A stretch of DNA of 64,000 nucleotides from Leishmania martiniquensis. Lineage: Eukaryota; Euglenozoa; Kinetoplastea; Trypanosomatida; Trypanosomatidae. The position numbers and the translations under genes were made by a program. This document shows, one piece after another, positions 54,101 through 64,000 of this stretch. The notes beneath the pieces were generated by a model, which saw only the letters and a program-made list of their open reading frames with translations, ran no database searches and was not told the DNA's origin. How positions within the stretch are numbered: position 1 is the stretch's first letter; each line of letters opens with the position of its first letter. Location: positions 1 through 64,000 of the forward strand of contig NC_090161.1 in assembly GCF_017916325.1 (NCBI RefSeq), in the 5' to 3' direction.

Positions 54101-55437
54101 GGCTCACACACGCACACAGACACACACTCAGCAGCGCTTCGGTTCTTTTTGCCCGTTTTCTGCCCATCATTGAGAGAAGGCGCAGCCGCAAAATGCACCA
54201 CGATGTGCCATAATGGGATGAGGCGGCAGAAAAGAAGAGGAGCTATTAAAAAAAAATGACAGCGAGACGATCGCGTGAATGGCAGCCAGTTTTGCGTACT
54301 GTACCAAATACTTGCCTGCGAATGCTCTGTCTCAGGAAAACAGAGACCTGCGGGCCCCTCCACATCTGGAGTGGGCAGAGATGCTGCCGTTTCCCCTCTT
54401 AAAGGGGGACCGATACTCACCGTGTACGCTTCAGCTGCTTTCGGAGTCTCTTTAGTGTGCGCGGTGAGCGCCCATGGGCGACGGAGAGTCGAGAAGGGCT
54501 CACAGGATTTTTCACCTCACATGTGCGTTCGCAATCGAAATGTCATGCGCGATGCGTGGTGAGGGTGACGTGCCGTATTATGAAAAAAAGAGGAGGGGGA
54601 GTGCAAGAAAGCCGAAGGAGGAGCGAGCCGCCCACCTGTACGGCAGAGATCGGGGGGGGTACCGAAGCACACCAGCAAGCGAGAGGCATGCGAACGTCGT
54701 CGGACGCGTGTTGCCGCTTTGACTCCACGCAATCCTCCTCGCCGTGGGCGAAGCCGTCTTCAGGGGACAGCCGATAGCGTAAACAGCGTGGTCGCCCATA
54801 AGCAAATGGGGGTGCGGCAGCACGCCATGCCCCATCAAAAATCCGCTGCGGCACGCGCACTACTCCAAGATGAGCTTCTTAGAGGTGAGCCGCAACCGAG
54901 CTGAGAAGAGCATAACCGCCCTGCACCGCTTTGTGGAGTGAGCGCAGCGGAGATGGGCAGAGGCTCACTGCAGCAGAGAGGAGAGGAGGGAAACATGAAA
55001 TGAAAGGCAGTATGTCAGAGAAATATGCACAAAGGCGGCTCGCACAACTGTCACAGTGAGCATGCGACCGCGCATAGGACGCCATCCCTTTCTACGCACC
55101 TGAAGCGGTGAGTGAACAGGCATCGATGGAGCCATCGCCGAACCACACCCCTCACTCTTCCACGAAGGATTACAGCTCTTCCACTTCTCCAGCAAGAGAT
55201 GAATCCATGCACCCGCTCTCTGCTGGTAAAGCGAAAACGCTCTCGCAGATGGCCTTCGGCGGTGTGGAAGAGACTACGAAGCCCAAACGGTGGGGCTTCC
55301 CCGTCTGTGCCTGTCCTGTATTGCGTACTATTTATGACAAAATGAGAGAGACAAAAGAAGAAACGAAAACGGCGTGGATAATTGAGAAGTGTCAGCCCAG
55401 AGATGGCTCCGCCTACCAGATGCAGGCGTGCCGCACC
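48126..55437. other. 7.3-kb gene-free region
   Basis: No supported gene over 7.3 kb. The left (48.2-50.2 kb) and right (52.9-55.0 kb) parts are purine-rich on the plus strand with CA/TG microsatellites (for example 49410-49428 and 49458-49474), giving long spurious pyrimidine-encoded frames on the minus strand. The centre (50.5-52.5 kb) is a GC-rich island described separately. Long L7 3' UTR plus repeats is the simplest reading. Confidence 0.5.
50560..52480. mobile_element. GC-rich island, possible degenerate SIDER/DIRE-type retroposon
   Basis: About 1.9 kb whose composition differs sharply from the purine-rich flanks: GC-rich, mixed-strand, with many short frames and no intact coding region. 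Short degenerate retroposons related to ingi/L1Tc (SIDER, DIRE) are common in Leishmania intergenic DNA and UTRs, and the texture fits. I cannot confirm the 79-bp signature, an A-tail or target-site duplications by eye, so this is a composition-based suggestion. Confidence 0.35.
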
Positions 55438-56160
55438 TTAGATCATGCGCGCGAGGAAGCGGTTGATGAGGGTGTCACGGTTGCCGAAGTCGCCGCCCTC
55501 GACGAAGTGGCGGCGCTTCTGACGCATGCCGCCGGCCGGTGGGGCCAGCTTGAAGGGCCACATGCCGTGCGTCACCGTGCGGAAGTGCTTGCCACAGGTG
55601 TAGATCTGGTTCACCATATCCTCAGCGCACACAACGTCGGCGCTGTTGTACTTGTCCTTGATCATCTGGTTGTCCGTAATCTTCACACGCTGGCCGTTGA
55701 TCTTCAGGTAGCCACGCTTGTACACCAGAGCACGGACAGTGGCCAGAGACGGGTAGCCGTACGCGATGTAGGGCTCCACCGCGCGCAGCATGTTCTCCAT
55801 CGGCTTGTTCATCTTCACAAACACCGTGTTGAAGATCTGGCGCAGGCGCAGCAGCTGGAGGATCTTGCGCTGCTTCGGATCCACCTTGGCGATACCACGG
55901 ATGCGGGTTACCACGGCAACCTTCGGCTTCGCCTCCAGGTAGTAGTTCCCATGGGTACTCGCCTGGCGGCGCAGCGTCACCAGCTTCTTCTCCGCACCTC
56001 GGTACTCGCGTGAGTACTTGCGGCCACGGTTGTAGGCGATCTTCTTCAGGGCAGCCTTGGCGGCCTTGTTGGCCACCACGGCCTTCTTGAAGCTCTCCGT
56101 CTGCTGCTGCTTGAACGCAGCGCGCTTGATCGCGGACTCAGGGGCAGGGACAGCGGGCAT
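55438..56160 (-). CDS. 60S ribosomal protein L7, copy 1 (240 aa)
   Basis: Eukaryotic uL30/L7. Visible are the basic N-terminal helix (KKAVVANKAAKAALKKIAYNRGRKY), VVTRIRGIAKVDPKQRKILQLLRLRQIFNTVFVK (the L30 core), the YIAYGYPSLATVRALVYKRGYLKINGQRVKITDN segment and the C-terminal HGMWPFKLAPPAGGMRQKRRHFVEGGDFGNRD. Component of the large ribosomal subunit. The ATG at 56160 is certain because identity with copy 2 ends exactly there. An open frame continues upstream to 56556 but is UTR. Confidence 0.97.
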   Translation of the reverse strand: MPAVPAPESAIKRAAFKQQQTESFKKAVVANKAAKAALKKIAYNRGRKYSREYRGAEKKLVTLRRQASTHGNYYLEAKPKVAVVTRIRGIAKVDPKQRKILQLLRLRQIFNTVFVKMNKPMENMLRAVEPYIAYGYPSLATVRALVYKRGYLKINGQRVKITDNQMIKDKYNSADVVCAEDMVNQIYTCGKHFRTVTHGMWPFKLAPPAGGMRQKRRHFVEGGDFGNRDTLINRFLARMI

Positions 56161-57183
56161 CGTGAAGACTCCGGGTATCCTTCGCGTGGCCGGAAAAGTG
56201 TGCCGCAGTACGTGCAGAAAAGTACGGATAGGAAGAGGGCAGGGAGGACGGAAGGCGACACGGGAATCGAAGTGCATCGTCATGTCAAGTGAAAATTCAT
56301 GACATGTTGTTTGGTCAGGGGACCGTCGAAATGGCCACGTGTGCTGAGGAGGAGGTGGGAAAGAGGAAACTAATCTGACGCTCCTGCCAGCGTCGCCGTC
56401 AGAGGCTTCTCGCTCACCACCGCGTCTCCTGTCAAAGCTTCTGAGTGGTGCGCAGGAGGGAGCCCAAGCGTGCGATCCTCCCGCACAGTGCGCCGAGGGC
56501 GGAGAGGGACAGAGAGAGCGGGCAAGAGGGCAGGCTGTGGGGACGTACTGGAGCACAAGGCAAGCTCAGCATCCCCACGCATGTGGGATGGGTCAGTGCC
56601 TCTATCAATACTGTCCCTCGCCGCCTCGGCAGAGGCACAGCTGCAGAGCCCCCCTCCCCTTCCTCTGCCCCTCATAAACATACGCAGGCAGAGATGCGCT
56701 CATGTCCCGGGCGGAGAGCCGACACCCTTTACTGGCGGAGAGTGCCCACGCCTCCTGTCCCTCTCTTCCCTTTCCCAGTCGGCTCACTTCTTCGCATTAG
56801 CGACGTCTTCGAAACGATGATGAAATACGCGAAAACATGCCGAGACGTGAGGCATCCCCTAAACCGACGAGCACACGCAGACAGATCGTCAGAGAAAGAA
56901 AAGGGCGGCACACAACGGCGTGCAAAGGGAAATGAGTGAAACAAAAAAAAAGGTGAGTGTTCACAGTAACGCACACTTCCCCCGCCCTGTGTCTGCGCCA
57001 CACTGGCAAGAAGCGACCCGATTAACAGCGCACAGACAGTGGCATGCCTCTAACAGCATGTGCACAATGCACCTTCACCTGCTCACACAGATGCAATGCC
57101 TGAGATGACACAGTAAGACGGCTGGCGTAGCGACGCGTAACCAACATCCTTCACGCAAGTAAGTGATACGGACGTGCCGCACC
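56161..57183. other. Spacer between the two L7 genes
   Basis: About 1 kb of unique sequence between the L7 copies with no supported gene; it should contain the copy 2 3' UTR and copy 1 5' UTR. The two L7 genes share no obvious similarity in their flanks. Confidence 0.6.
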
Positions 57184-57906
57184 TTAGATCATGCGCGCGA
57201 GGAAGCGGTTGATGAGGGTGTCACGGTTGCCGAAGTCGCCGCCCTCGACGAAGTGGCGGCGCTTCTGACGCATGCCGCCGGCCGGTGGGGCCAGCTTGAA
57301 GGGCCACATGCCGTGCGTCACCGTGCGGAAGTGCTTGCCACAGGTGTAGATCTGGTTCACCATATCCTCAGCGCACACAACGTCGGCGCTGTTGTACTTG
57401 TCCTTGATCATCTGGTTGTCCGTAATCTTCACACGCTGGCCGTTGATCTTCAGGTAGCCACGCTTGTACACCAGAGCACGGACAGTGGCCAGAGACGGGT
57501 AGCCGTACGCGATGTAGGGCTCCACCGCGCGCAGCATGTTCTCCATCGGCTTGTTCATCTTCACAAACACCGTGTTGAAGATCTGGCGCAGGCGCAGCAG
57601 CTGGAGGATCTTGCGCTGCTTCGGATCCACCTTGGCGATACCACGGATGCGGGTTACCACGGCAACCTTCGGCTTCGCCTCCAGGTAGTAGTTCCCATGG
57701 GTACTCGCCTGGCGGCGCAGCGTCACCAGCTTCTTCTCCGCACCTCGGTACTCGCGTGAGTACTTGCGGCCACGGTTGTAGGCGATCTTCTTCAGGGCAG
57801 CCTTGGCGGCCTTGTTGGCCACCACGGCCTTCTTGAAGCTCTCCGTCTGCTGCTGCTTGAACGCAGCGCGCTTGATCGCGGACTCAGGGGCAGGGACAGC
57901 GGGCAT
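57184..57906 (-). CDS. 60S ribosomal protein L7, copy 2 (240 aa)
   Basis: Identical protein to 55438-56160 and, as far as I compared, identical nucleotide sequence from about 10 bases past the stop to the ATG (57906). The sequences diverge at once upstream of the ATG and shortly after the stop. Different UTRs could give different mRNA control for the same protein. Confidence 0.97.
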   Translation of the reverse strand: MPAVPAPESAIKRAAFKQQQTESFKKAVVANKAAKAALKKIAYNRGRKYSREYRGAEKKLVTLRRQASTHGNYYLEAKPKVAVVTRIRGIAKVDPKQRKILQLLRLRQIFNTVFVKMNKPMENMLRAVEPYIAYGYPSLATVRALVYKRGYLKINGQRVKITDNQMIKDKYNSADVVCAEDMVNQIYTCGKHFRTVTHGMWPFKLAPPAGGMRQKRRHFVEGGDFGNRDTLINRFLARMI

Positions 57907-59344
57907 GTCGATCACGTTGCCGTAAACTAGACGCGTGCACATAGTGATTTACGTTTGATGAAGAATGGGAAAGCGGCATGGCCACAGAGCGCGAATGGGA
58001 CGTGTTGAGAGGTGAGGAAGAGAGTGTGAAAGCCAATGACAACAAGGGAGCGGAAACCTTGCCGCGTCTCGCGTTAGCATCAGTGCACCGCTGAAAGCGC
58101 GTGCGGTGCGCGACATCCTGTGAGGAGAAGCGGTTGCTACCGGACTTGTGTTGATTGGTTCACGAGCATCATAATAGTGCAGCATGGAAATCAAAGGTCA
58201 CACGACGGGAGCCCTCGTAGCTTCACCGCGTGAGGGTGAGGAGCAGTTAAGAAATACACGGCGCTGTGTTGCGCCGACTAATGTACCCGAGCACGACCTG
58301 TCTTACAGGCCAACCTTCGTGCTGTTCGCCTTCCTTCCCCTCAGTAGCTCTCAGGAGGGGAGCCCTATGATACTACCCCCCCCTCGGCAACTAAGGCCCC
58401 TCGTACAACTAGACAACGAGAGGGTCCCAGCGAGATGCGTTCGGGTGACGCGGAAATTTTGTCCAGCATGAAGATGGCTGGAGTGTGCTCACTGATGTAT
58501 ACCTCTTCGACGCCATGCCATTCCTGCACTAGAAGCCAGCGAACAACAGCAACCGATGCGTCTGTTTTACGTCGGTCGTGAAACATGCACCAAACGATGG
58601 GCAACGAGAAGTGTCGTAGCACTGGTAGATGCAGGGGGAGGCCTCCTGCTTGGCATCTCCGAACGAGAAGGGCACGGTGCCCCAGAGAAACGATACGCTG
58701 GGGCCTGCCCACGCCCCTCTGCGTCGTTTGGGCGACGCATGTTTTCGCAGTAACAGATAAGCACTTGAGCGCCCAGCATTTCTGCACTCTACGAGCGCCA
58801 TTGGTCGGTGAGGGTGGATGCACAGCTGTGCAGCGCTCGATTATATGAAGGATCAGATGTACCGGATCACTTGTCGTGCCGCTCACGAGGATCTCGATGG
58901 GCAGATCATCACCGAGGGATGCACTTCGACACGCAAACGATAACCGTCAAGGTGCTGTCACGCTCCTGCTTCTCCTCTCCCCCTCCCCTCTCTTCCCCAC
59001 TGACTTGGATGCAGCTCCTCGCTGCCCCCCGCAGCATTCGTGCAGCTTAGCCCTGCCCAGTTCAATGAGTCGCACGTAGCTCAGCGGCAGCAGGCGGGCG
59101 GGAGACGGGGGGAAGCTGACATCGCTCATGACCTGAAAAGACTCTAATGACGGGAGTGCAGCAGCTCGCACACGCTGTCACAGAGGCTATGAGACATAGG
59201 ATAGCGGTCGCCATGAGAAACAGGCAGTCAACCTCGGCGTCGTAGGCCCCGCAACAAGAGCGACAGTGAGGTACAGGCTCCATACGAGGGCGCGGCATGA
59301 CCTCCGCAGAAGGCACGTGCGCTGCTTCGCACCGGAATGTGACA
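57907..59344. other. Intergenic region / UTRs
   Basis: About 1.4 kb with no supported gene. A minus-strand frame at 58365-58886 is open but lacks a usable early ATG and a recognised motif. Possibly the 3' UTR of the DUF2062-like gene. Confidence 0.5.
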
Positions 59345-60046
59345 CTACTTCGCCATCTCTTTAAACTGACGATGCAGGATGCACTGCTGTACGAAGCGGA
59401 GAGCGATGATCAGCGGAGCGGTTACCAGGAACCACCCTATTGTTGCGCAGAACAGCATGCGCGCACATGAGCTGAGAAAGGTGGCATAGCCTGCCTTTAG
59501 AGAATTCTGGAGCGCGCTCGCGGTGAAGGCGGCCACGTCCACTTGCGCCAGAGTCCCTAGAAGGCATGCAAACGATGGTAGCAATAGAAACTGCACAGGC
59601 GTGCAGAAAAGATTTACTGTTGAGCCCAGTACAAGCTGAGTGGTGGTGCATTGCGCGTAGCAACCGATCGCGAGGGTGGCGAGTGATGTCACCAAGGGTA
59701 TTGGAAAGATGCCGCCAAGTACACCGATGGATAAAGCGACCATCAGCTCGGCGCCTGTCAACTGGCTCAGTGGGACGAGGAGGCGCTCGCGCAGTGCTTG
59801 TGACGCGCACTGGTAAAAGCGGCGCATCATCTCAGATGAAACCAAGCAGAGCAGCCGATAAATAATTTCCCTGCCGCGAAACAGCGGCCGCCACGCGATG
59901 TGGAAACAGCCTGTAGAGCACGAAATAGCCGCGGCAAACGAGACGCATGCGTACAAGCGATCAAATCTGCGGCTATCTGCGACGCAGAGTGTGTATATTT
60001 GTGTGATCGGTGCAGCAGGCGCTGAGCGCAGGAGGCCTGTGCTCAT
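59345..60046 (-). CDS. DUF2062-like membrane protein (233 aa, start uncertain)
   Basis: A small hydrophobic protein. The segment from MMRRFYQ (about residue 73) resembles DUF2062: a basic amphipathic start, then ALSIGVLGGIFPIPLVTSLATLAIG and STVNLFCTPVQFLLLPSFACLLG, followed by two more membrane stretches near the C-terminus (MLFCATIGWFLVTAPLIIAL). Function of the family is unknown; bacterial members are membrane proteins. The ATG at 60046 lies directly at the end of a long pyrimidine tract with no AG between, so the spliced mRNA may start later and the internal Met pair at 59830/59827 (about 160 residues) is a real alternative. Confidence 0.7.
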   Translation of the reverse strand: MSTGLLRSAPAAPITQIYTLCVADSRRFDRLYACVSFAAAISCSTGCFHIAWRPLFRGREIIYRLLCLVSSEMMRRFYQCASQALRERLLVPLSQLTGAELMVALSIGVLGGIFPIPLVTSLATLAIGCYAQCTTTQLVLGSTVNLFCTPVQFLLLPSFACLLGTLAQVDVAAFTASALQNSLKAGYATFLSSCARMLFCATIGWFLVTAPLIIALRFVQQCILHRQFKEMAK

Positions 60047-60893
60047 CAGACAGAGAGGCGGGGCAGAAAGAGGGGAAGAGAAAGTGAGAGACCAGCAGAC
60101 CGGGACATGAGGGACGACAGTCCGCAGAAGGCCGAGGTAAAGCCCATCTCGTGTATGCACCACCCACGAAAGTTCTGGGGGAGCGCGAAACGACAGTGGA
60201 CGTCATTCTCCTGTCCCCCTCCCCTACCTCTCCCTCACCCCGCTCTGGCCCTGCCTGAGGAGCGACGACAGCAGACTTCACGCCGACTGCATTTGGAGAG
60301 GAGCGACAGAGTTGTAGACTCCCACCCACCCATCCACACACACACACGCCCAAAAATACGGAAACTCTTCTCATTGCGAAGGCAAACATCGAAGGCCCAT
60401 ACGCGCCACTCCCCAGCCACGTGTCCGTGCCGGTGCGTTCATCGATTATGCTCTGCGCGTGTGTCGCTCTTCTTTTTCCACGGAAGAGGCGCACACGCAT
60501 TATTGCTCGACAGCAAAGAGAGTGAACAGGCCCATTGCGGATGCGCACGTCTCCTTTGAACATGTTCGCTGCATCGGCGTGTGTCTGTACACCCCGCGCC
60601 CTGTTTTCATGCTCCCTCTCAGAGACGTCGGCAACCGCACAGAGAAAGCGACAAGCAGAGACCCGAGGTAATAGAGCACAGAGACGCCAATCGTGCAGAA
60701 GGTGGCGCAAAGGCCTCCCACTCCTCCCTCCCCCGCAGCGCAGCGCCAAAGAGGGTGCTGAAGCACAGCCGCCTCCACCGTGTCAACGAGCCGCTGGCGG
60801 CTTTGGCGCGGTGCCTCGGCAGCCAGTGGAGCCGTCACACACCCCACCTTGGCCTTCCTCGGCCACATCATGTCGCACAAGCTCTTGCCGTGT
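60047..60893. other. Intergenic region / UTRs
   Basis: About 0.85 kb without a supported gene. It contains a strong minus-strand pyrimidine tract at 60047-60090, ending at the next gene's proposed ATG. Confidence 0.6.
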
Positions 60894-61739
60894 CTACTTC
60901 GCCTCCACCACCTCGCCCTTCTTCTTCATCTCCTTGCGCAGCCGCTTCTCGGACAAGATGTCAGCGGCCACCTCATCGCTCACCTCCTGCGCCTCCACCA
61001 CCTCAGGGATCCAGTGCATCAGCATTCGCTCAATGCCGCTCTTCAGGGTGATGTGTGAAGAGGGGCACGACTTGCACGACCCTTCCAGGAGGAGGAAAAC
61101 TGTGCCATCATCCATGTCGATGAAGCGAACATTGCCACCGTCGGCGCGCAGCATCGGTCGAATGCGCGTTGCTAGCAGCTCCTTCACCGCCAAGACCACT
61201 TCGTCGTCATCCTCATCAGGCTCCGTGTCGTCATGATAGCCCTTCAAATCCTCTTCGCCCGCCTCTGAAAGCACGTTTTCCTTGCTCTCTGCAAACTCAG
61301 CGATCACCTCCTTGATGATGGGGGTCAAAGTAACCCAATCAGCCTCGGGAAATTTGCGTACTGTCACATACTCGTCGGCCAGGAAGACGGCCTGCACCCC
61401 GGCCACGCCAAAGAGGGCCTCGGCCAGCGGCGACTTGTATGCGTGCGCGGGCGACGGAATGTCCATGGAGAAGTCTGCTTTTAGAAACGAAAGCTCCATA
61501 GAGAAGAAGCGCACACAGTCTGGGTTGGGCGTCTCATTTGTTTCAATCACAATGAAGCGGCGCGACACCGCCCACGCAGCGATTGATGACCCAAAAGAGG
61601 CACCACTAGTAGAGAGTGCCAAAGAATTAGTGAGGGACCGGCGCCCCCACGCGCTGCACGCCACGCGCGGGCTATGCGATGCCCTCGCGACCGCTCGCGC
61701 AGCCCACAGCGCCATCCCGCTGGTGCACCGCCTCTCCAT
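60894..61739 (-). CDS. NFU1-type iron-sulfur cluster scaffold, mitochondrial (281 aa)
   Basis: Homologue of NFU1 (HIRIP5), which carries Fe-S clusters to mitochondrial targets such as lipoyl synthase. The N-terminus is basic and hydroxylated (MALWAARAVARASHSPRVACSAWGRR), as for a presequence. The Nfu N-terminal domain follows (ETPNPDCVRFF ... SPLAEALFGVAGVQAVFLADEYVTV), then an acidic linker (DDTEPDEDDDE, 170-180) and the NifU C-terminal domain with RPMLRADGGNVRFID and the cluster-binding CKSC motif (C222, C225). The ATG at 61739 lies about 70 bases after a TTTTTCAG; an internal ATG at 61715 is possible. The tail is lysine-rich. Confidence 0.93.
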   Translation of the reverse strand: MERRCTSGMALWAARAVARASHSPRVACSAWGRRSLTNSLALSTSGASFGSSIAAWAVSRRFIVIETNETPNPDCVRFFSMELSFLKADFSMDIPSPAHAYKSPLAEALFGVAGVQAVFLADEYVTVRKFPEADWVTLTPIIKEVIAEFAESKENVLSEAGEEDLKGYHDDTEPDEDDDEVVLAVKELLATRIRPMLRADGGNVRFIDMDDGTVFLLLEGSCKSCPSSHITLKSGIERMLMHWIPEVVEAQEVSDEVAADILSEKRLRKEMKKKGEVVEAK

Positions 61740-63612
61740 AATGTATTTTTACTTCCCGCTGGTTACTTTTGCAGTCGCATTCACAAAAGCGGTGAGGGCG
61801 CCCGCTGAAAAACGGAGGAGGCACGCGAGGAGTCTGGAGAGCGAAAGGGGATCAGATACAACAAGAGAGAGGGGGCCGCTCCTGCGCCAACTCGAGTGGA
61901 ACGACACCCGCGCGCCAATCGAAGGCGCGACCTGCGGAGAGGTGAGAAGGAGAGCGGAAACGTAAACTGCCGCGAGCACGCAGTGACCAGCAGCGAAGCA
62001 GAAGATCGGCAAGAGAAACATTCCGTGCATACCAGCAGAGCCAAGAGCAGCACTACGAGCCTGCGCGTACGTATCGCTCTCTTTGCAGGCCACTCTCGGT
62101 GTGTGTGTGTGTGTGAATGTGTGTCTTTAGGGGGTGGGGGGTGTGAGCTCCCACTGTCATCGGAGGCTCCACAAGAATGCGTTAGGCAACACTTCTCTTC
62201 GTGACTCCTCACGGCGTCTCCCTCGTAGCAGATCGCAAGCGCGCTCCGCTGATCTCCTTCTCCTCTTGCTACCGGCCCATCACCGCATGGTGGTGCACCG
62301 CGCCACCAGTACATCCTATGTCTCAAACTCCGCCCGCCCGCTTTGCAAGTCACCTCGCAACTGCTGCCGCAATGTCCATCTCTATCTGTTGCATCCCTCT
62401 CAGGGCACTTCCGGCTGGTCAGAACCAACTGGCAGAATGAGGGCCGCGTAAGGTACGATTCAGTTACGTCGTGACCCGAGGTGCTCCACTCAAGTCACAG
62501 ATACCCTCACCGTCGAAGACTGTGTCGTTGCAACGCCATCCACGACCTGACGCTCAGCATCAGTAGCGATGAGGCGCTCTGATCACTTCACGTTGTCGCC
62601 ATTTGTCCCTGCGCCAAGGAGAAGCCGTGTGACATTAGTGTAGACAGGGATCGCTTGACTTCGACGAGCGCGTTGATGAAGGCGCTGCGCCCCTCAGACC
62701 TGGCATGTGTCGAGGACTTCCTCCTCGTCATCGAGAAGGAGAGTCCGCAATGGAAGAGACATAAATGCTGTGTAGAGAGGGGGGCGGCAGAAACAGCAGC
62801 CGTATGGGCTTGCATGAGACAGAAAAAGCAGCTGCGCAAGAAAAGCGCCGGCGCCCACACCCGTACAGATGCACACTAGCGATGGTGTCATGGCCGCGGA
62901 CGGCCGAGTATAGTGCCATATCGTCAGCCCTATTCATTGACTAAACGGACAACACGCGTGGGGGAGAGGCGAGCCACTAAAAAGAAAAGCAAAGGCGAAG
63001 TAACACATAACAGCTGAGTGAGGGCGTCAAGGACGAGGGGAGGGAGACGAAGGCCCCGAAAGAGAGCAGCCCAATACGGCGGCACAGGACGACGCCGTCC
63101 GAGCCGCATGCGCGTCGTGTGCGCCCAAAAACTGAAAAGGGGGCATTGTGTTCCGGGTAGCCGTAAAGGAAGAAACAGCGAATGTTGAGAAGAGAAAGCA
63201 CGCGAAGCGCAGCGGCGCTGCCGCACCCACCCCCACAATAGCCCGCGCCATGAGAGGGGGGATGCGAGCGGGGGCAGTTGGCACTAGCGACTCCGAACAT
63301 CACTCGGGACCTGAGAAAGGCGCGCGCGCCCTCGGCGTCACCTTTGCAGATGGGACACACCGCACATATTCGAGTCAGTCTCGCAGGACGAGAGAGAACG
63401 TCACAGTTTGCTTAGGTGCGTAGCTCTGAGCATGTGAGAAGAGGCTCACCATCAATCACACGTGAGCCGAGCAAGACGTGTTCGTGCATGCGGCGAAGGG
63501 AATGTGTGCATCATCTGGAGGGACCTATGAGGGGAAAGGTAAGGAGGACATGGTGGGGTGACACCCTCCGGGCAGGACGCAGTGGCCCCATCCCCATCGG
63601 CATCGAGTCCGC
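61740..63612. other. 1.9-kb intergenic region
   Basis: No supported gene. It contains a TG microsatellite (about 62098-62115) and minus-strand pyrimidine runs. Presumably pelota 3' UTR and NFU1 5' UTR. Confidence 0.55.
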
Positions 63613-64000
63613 TCACACTGTCACACGGGCGGTCGCATTCTGTCGGATAAACTCCTCCACCTCCTTCGAACACAGAAACTCAGGCACCACCTCCATCTCA
63701 TCAAGCTCTGGGCAGCTGAACCGCAGCAGCGCCGCAACGCTGCCAAGTCGCGTGAGCTGCTCACCGGTGATGTGCTTGCTTGAGAAGACGTTCACCGTCG
63801 ACGATCCGCTCTGGCGCACAAAGTTCACAAGAGACAAAAAGAAGCGCCGCTCCGTCGGGTTCTCGGAGCGGAAGACGTCGTCACTAATCATCAACCCGCC
63901 AACAGCGCCGGCCATCGCGGCGTAGTAGACGCACTGTGGGGTGTACACACACCGGTCGGGGTCTTTGTTCATCGTGTCCTGAAACTTCTCCCATATGCGA
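63613..64000 (-). CDS. Pelota (Dom34) homologue, C-terminal part; truncated by the window
   Basis: Only the last ~129 codons are present; the gene continues past base 64000. The frame is open to the window edge (RIWEKFQDTMNKDPDRCVYT...). It matches the eRF1-like domain 3 of pelota: a F..hL..DP.R..Y motif, AVGGLMISDDVFRSENPTERRFFLSLVNFVRQSGSSTVNVFSSKHITGEQLTRLGSVAALLRFSCPELDE. Pelota with Hbs1 rescues stalled ribosomes in no-go and non-stop decay. The C-terminus extends ~30 residues past the usual PELDE end. Confidence 0.9.
   Translation of the reverse strand, partial: RIWEKFQDTMNKDPDRCVYTPQCVYYAAMAGAVGGLMISDDVFRSENPTERRFFLSLVNFVRQSGSSTVNVFSSKHITGEQLTRLGSVAALLRFSCPELDEMEVVPEFLCSKEVEEFIRQNATARVTV

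Noticed and set aside
53430..54191. 253-codon minus-strand frame
   Set aside because: Compositional artefact of a pyrimidine-rich strand; similar overlapping frames exist in other phases.
58365..58886. 173-codon minus-strand frame, possible decayed gene
   Set aside because: No ATG near the start, overlapping frames of similar quality, no motif; a relic cannot be excluded.

Overview
This window is the left end of a trypanosomatid chromosome, most likely a Leishmania-group species. A C-rich-strand telomeric array lies at the left edge. Every convincing gene is intronless and on the minus strand, reading toward the telomere, as expected for one directional polycistronic unit. The gene starts I could check mostly have a pyrimidine tract and an AG upstream, as for spliced-leader trans-splicing. 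The gene content (glycine decarboxylase P-protein, two APRT paralogues, duplicated ribosomal protein L7, pelota) matches what I remember of the start of Leishmania chromosome 26. The APRT1 protein differs enough from the well-studied L. donovani enzyme, as I remember it, that a divergent lineage (for example Viannia or a sister genus) is more likely than the L. donovani/L. major group; this was not tested.

Layout: 1-3698 is telomeric sequence, unusually made mostly of a 7-bp unit (CCCTTAA). 3699-8534 is gene-free subtelomere carrying one copy of a 374-bp dispersed repeat. 8535-26577 holds a conserved hypothetical gene, LSm7, RPF2, methylmalonyl-CoA epimerase, glycine dehydrogenase, a CDK20-like kinase and two further conserved hypothetical genes; the last of these seems to have a frameshifted 5' end. 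27465-40745 is a near-perfect tandem duplication of a 6.6-kb unit (small basic protein, 368-aa hypothetical, rhomboid-like membrane protein, APRT2, APRT1). The telomere-proximal copy carries an APRT1 lacking its first 44 codons; the only complete APRT1 is at 40162-40875. 41550-48125 holds MCM-binding protein and an FCP/SCP-type phosphatase, separated by 3.9 kb without a gene. 48126-55437 is a 7.3-kb gene-free stretch with a GC-rich island that may be a degenerate retroposon. 55438-64000 holds two L7 genes identical only across the coding region, a DUF2062-like membrane protein, an NFU1-type Fe-S scaffold and the 3' end of pelota, which runs off the window.

Functionally this is a housekeeping block: ribosome biogenesis and rescue (RPF2, L7, pelota), mRNA/U6 RNA metabolism (LSm7), mitochondrial metabolism (P-protein, epimerase, NFU1), purine salvage (APRT1/2) and replication (MCMBP). 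Only about a third of the non-telomeric sequence is coding. I did not recognise a new biological system. The most notable signals are the 7-bp telomere unit, the APRT-region duplication with its truncated gene, the shared 374-bp element and the candidate frameshift.
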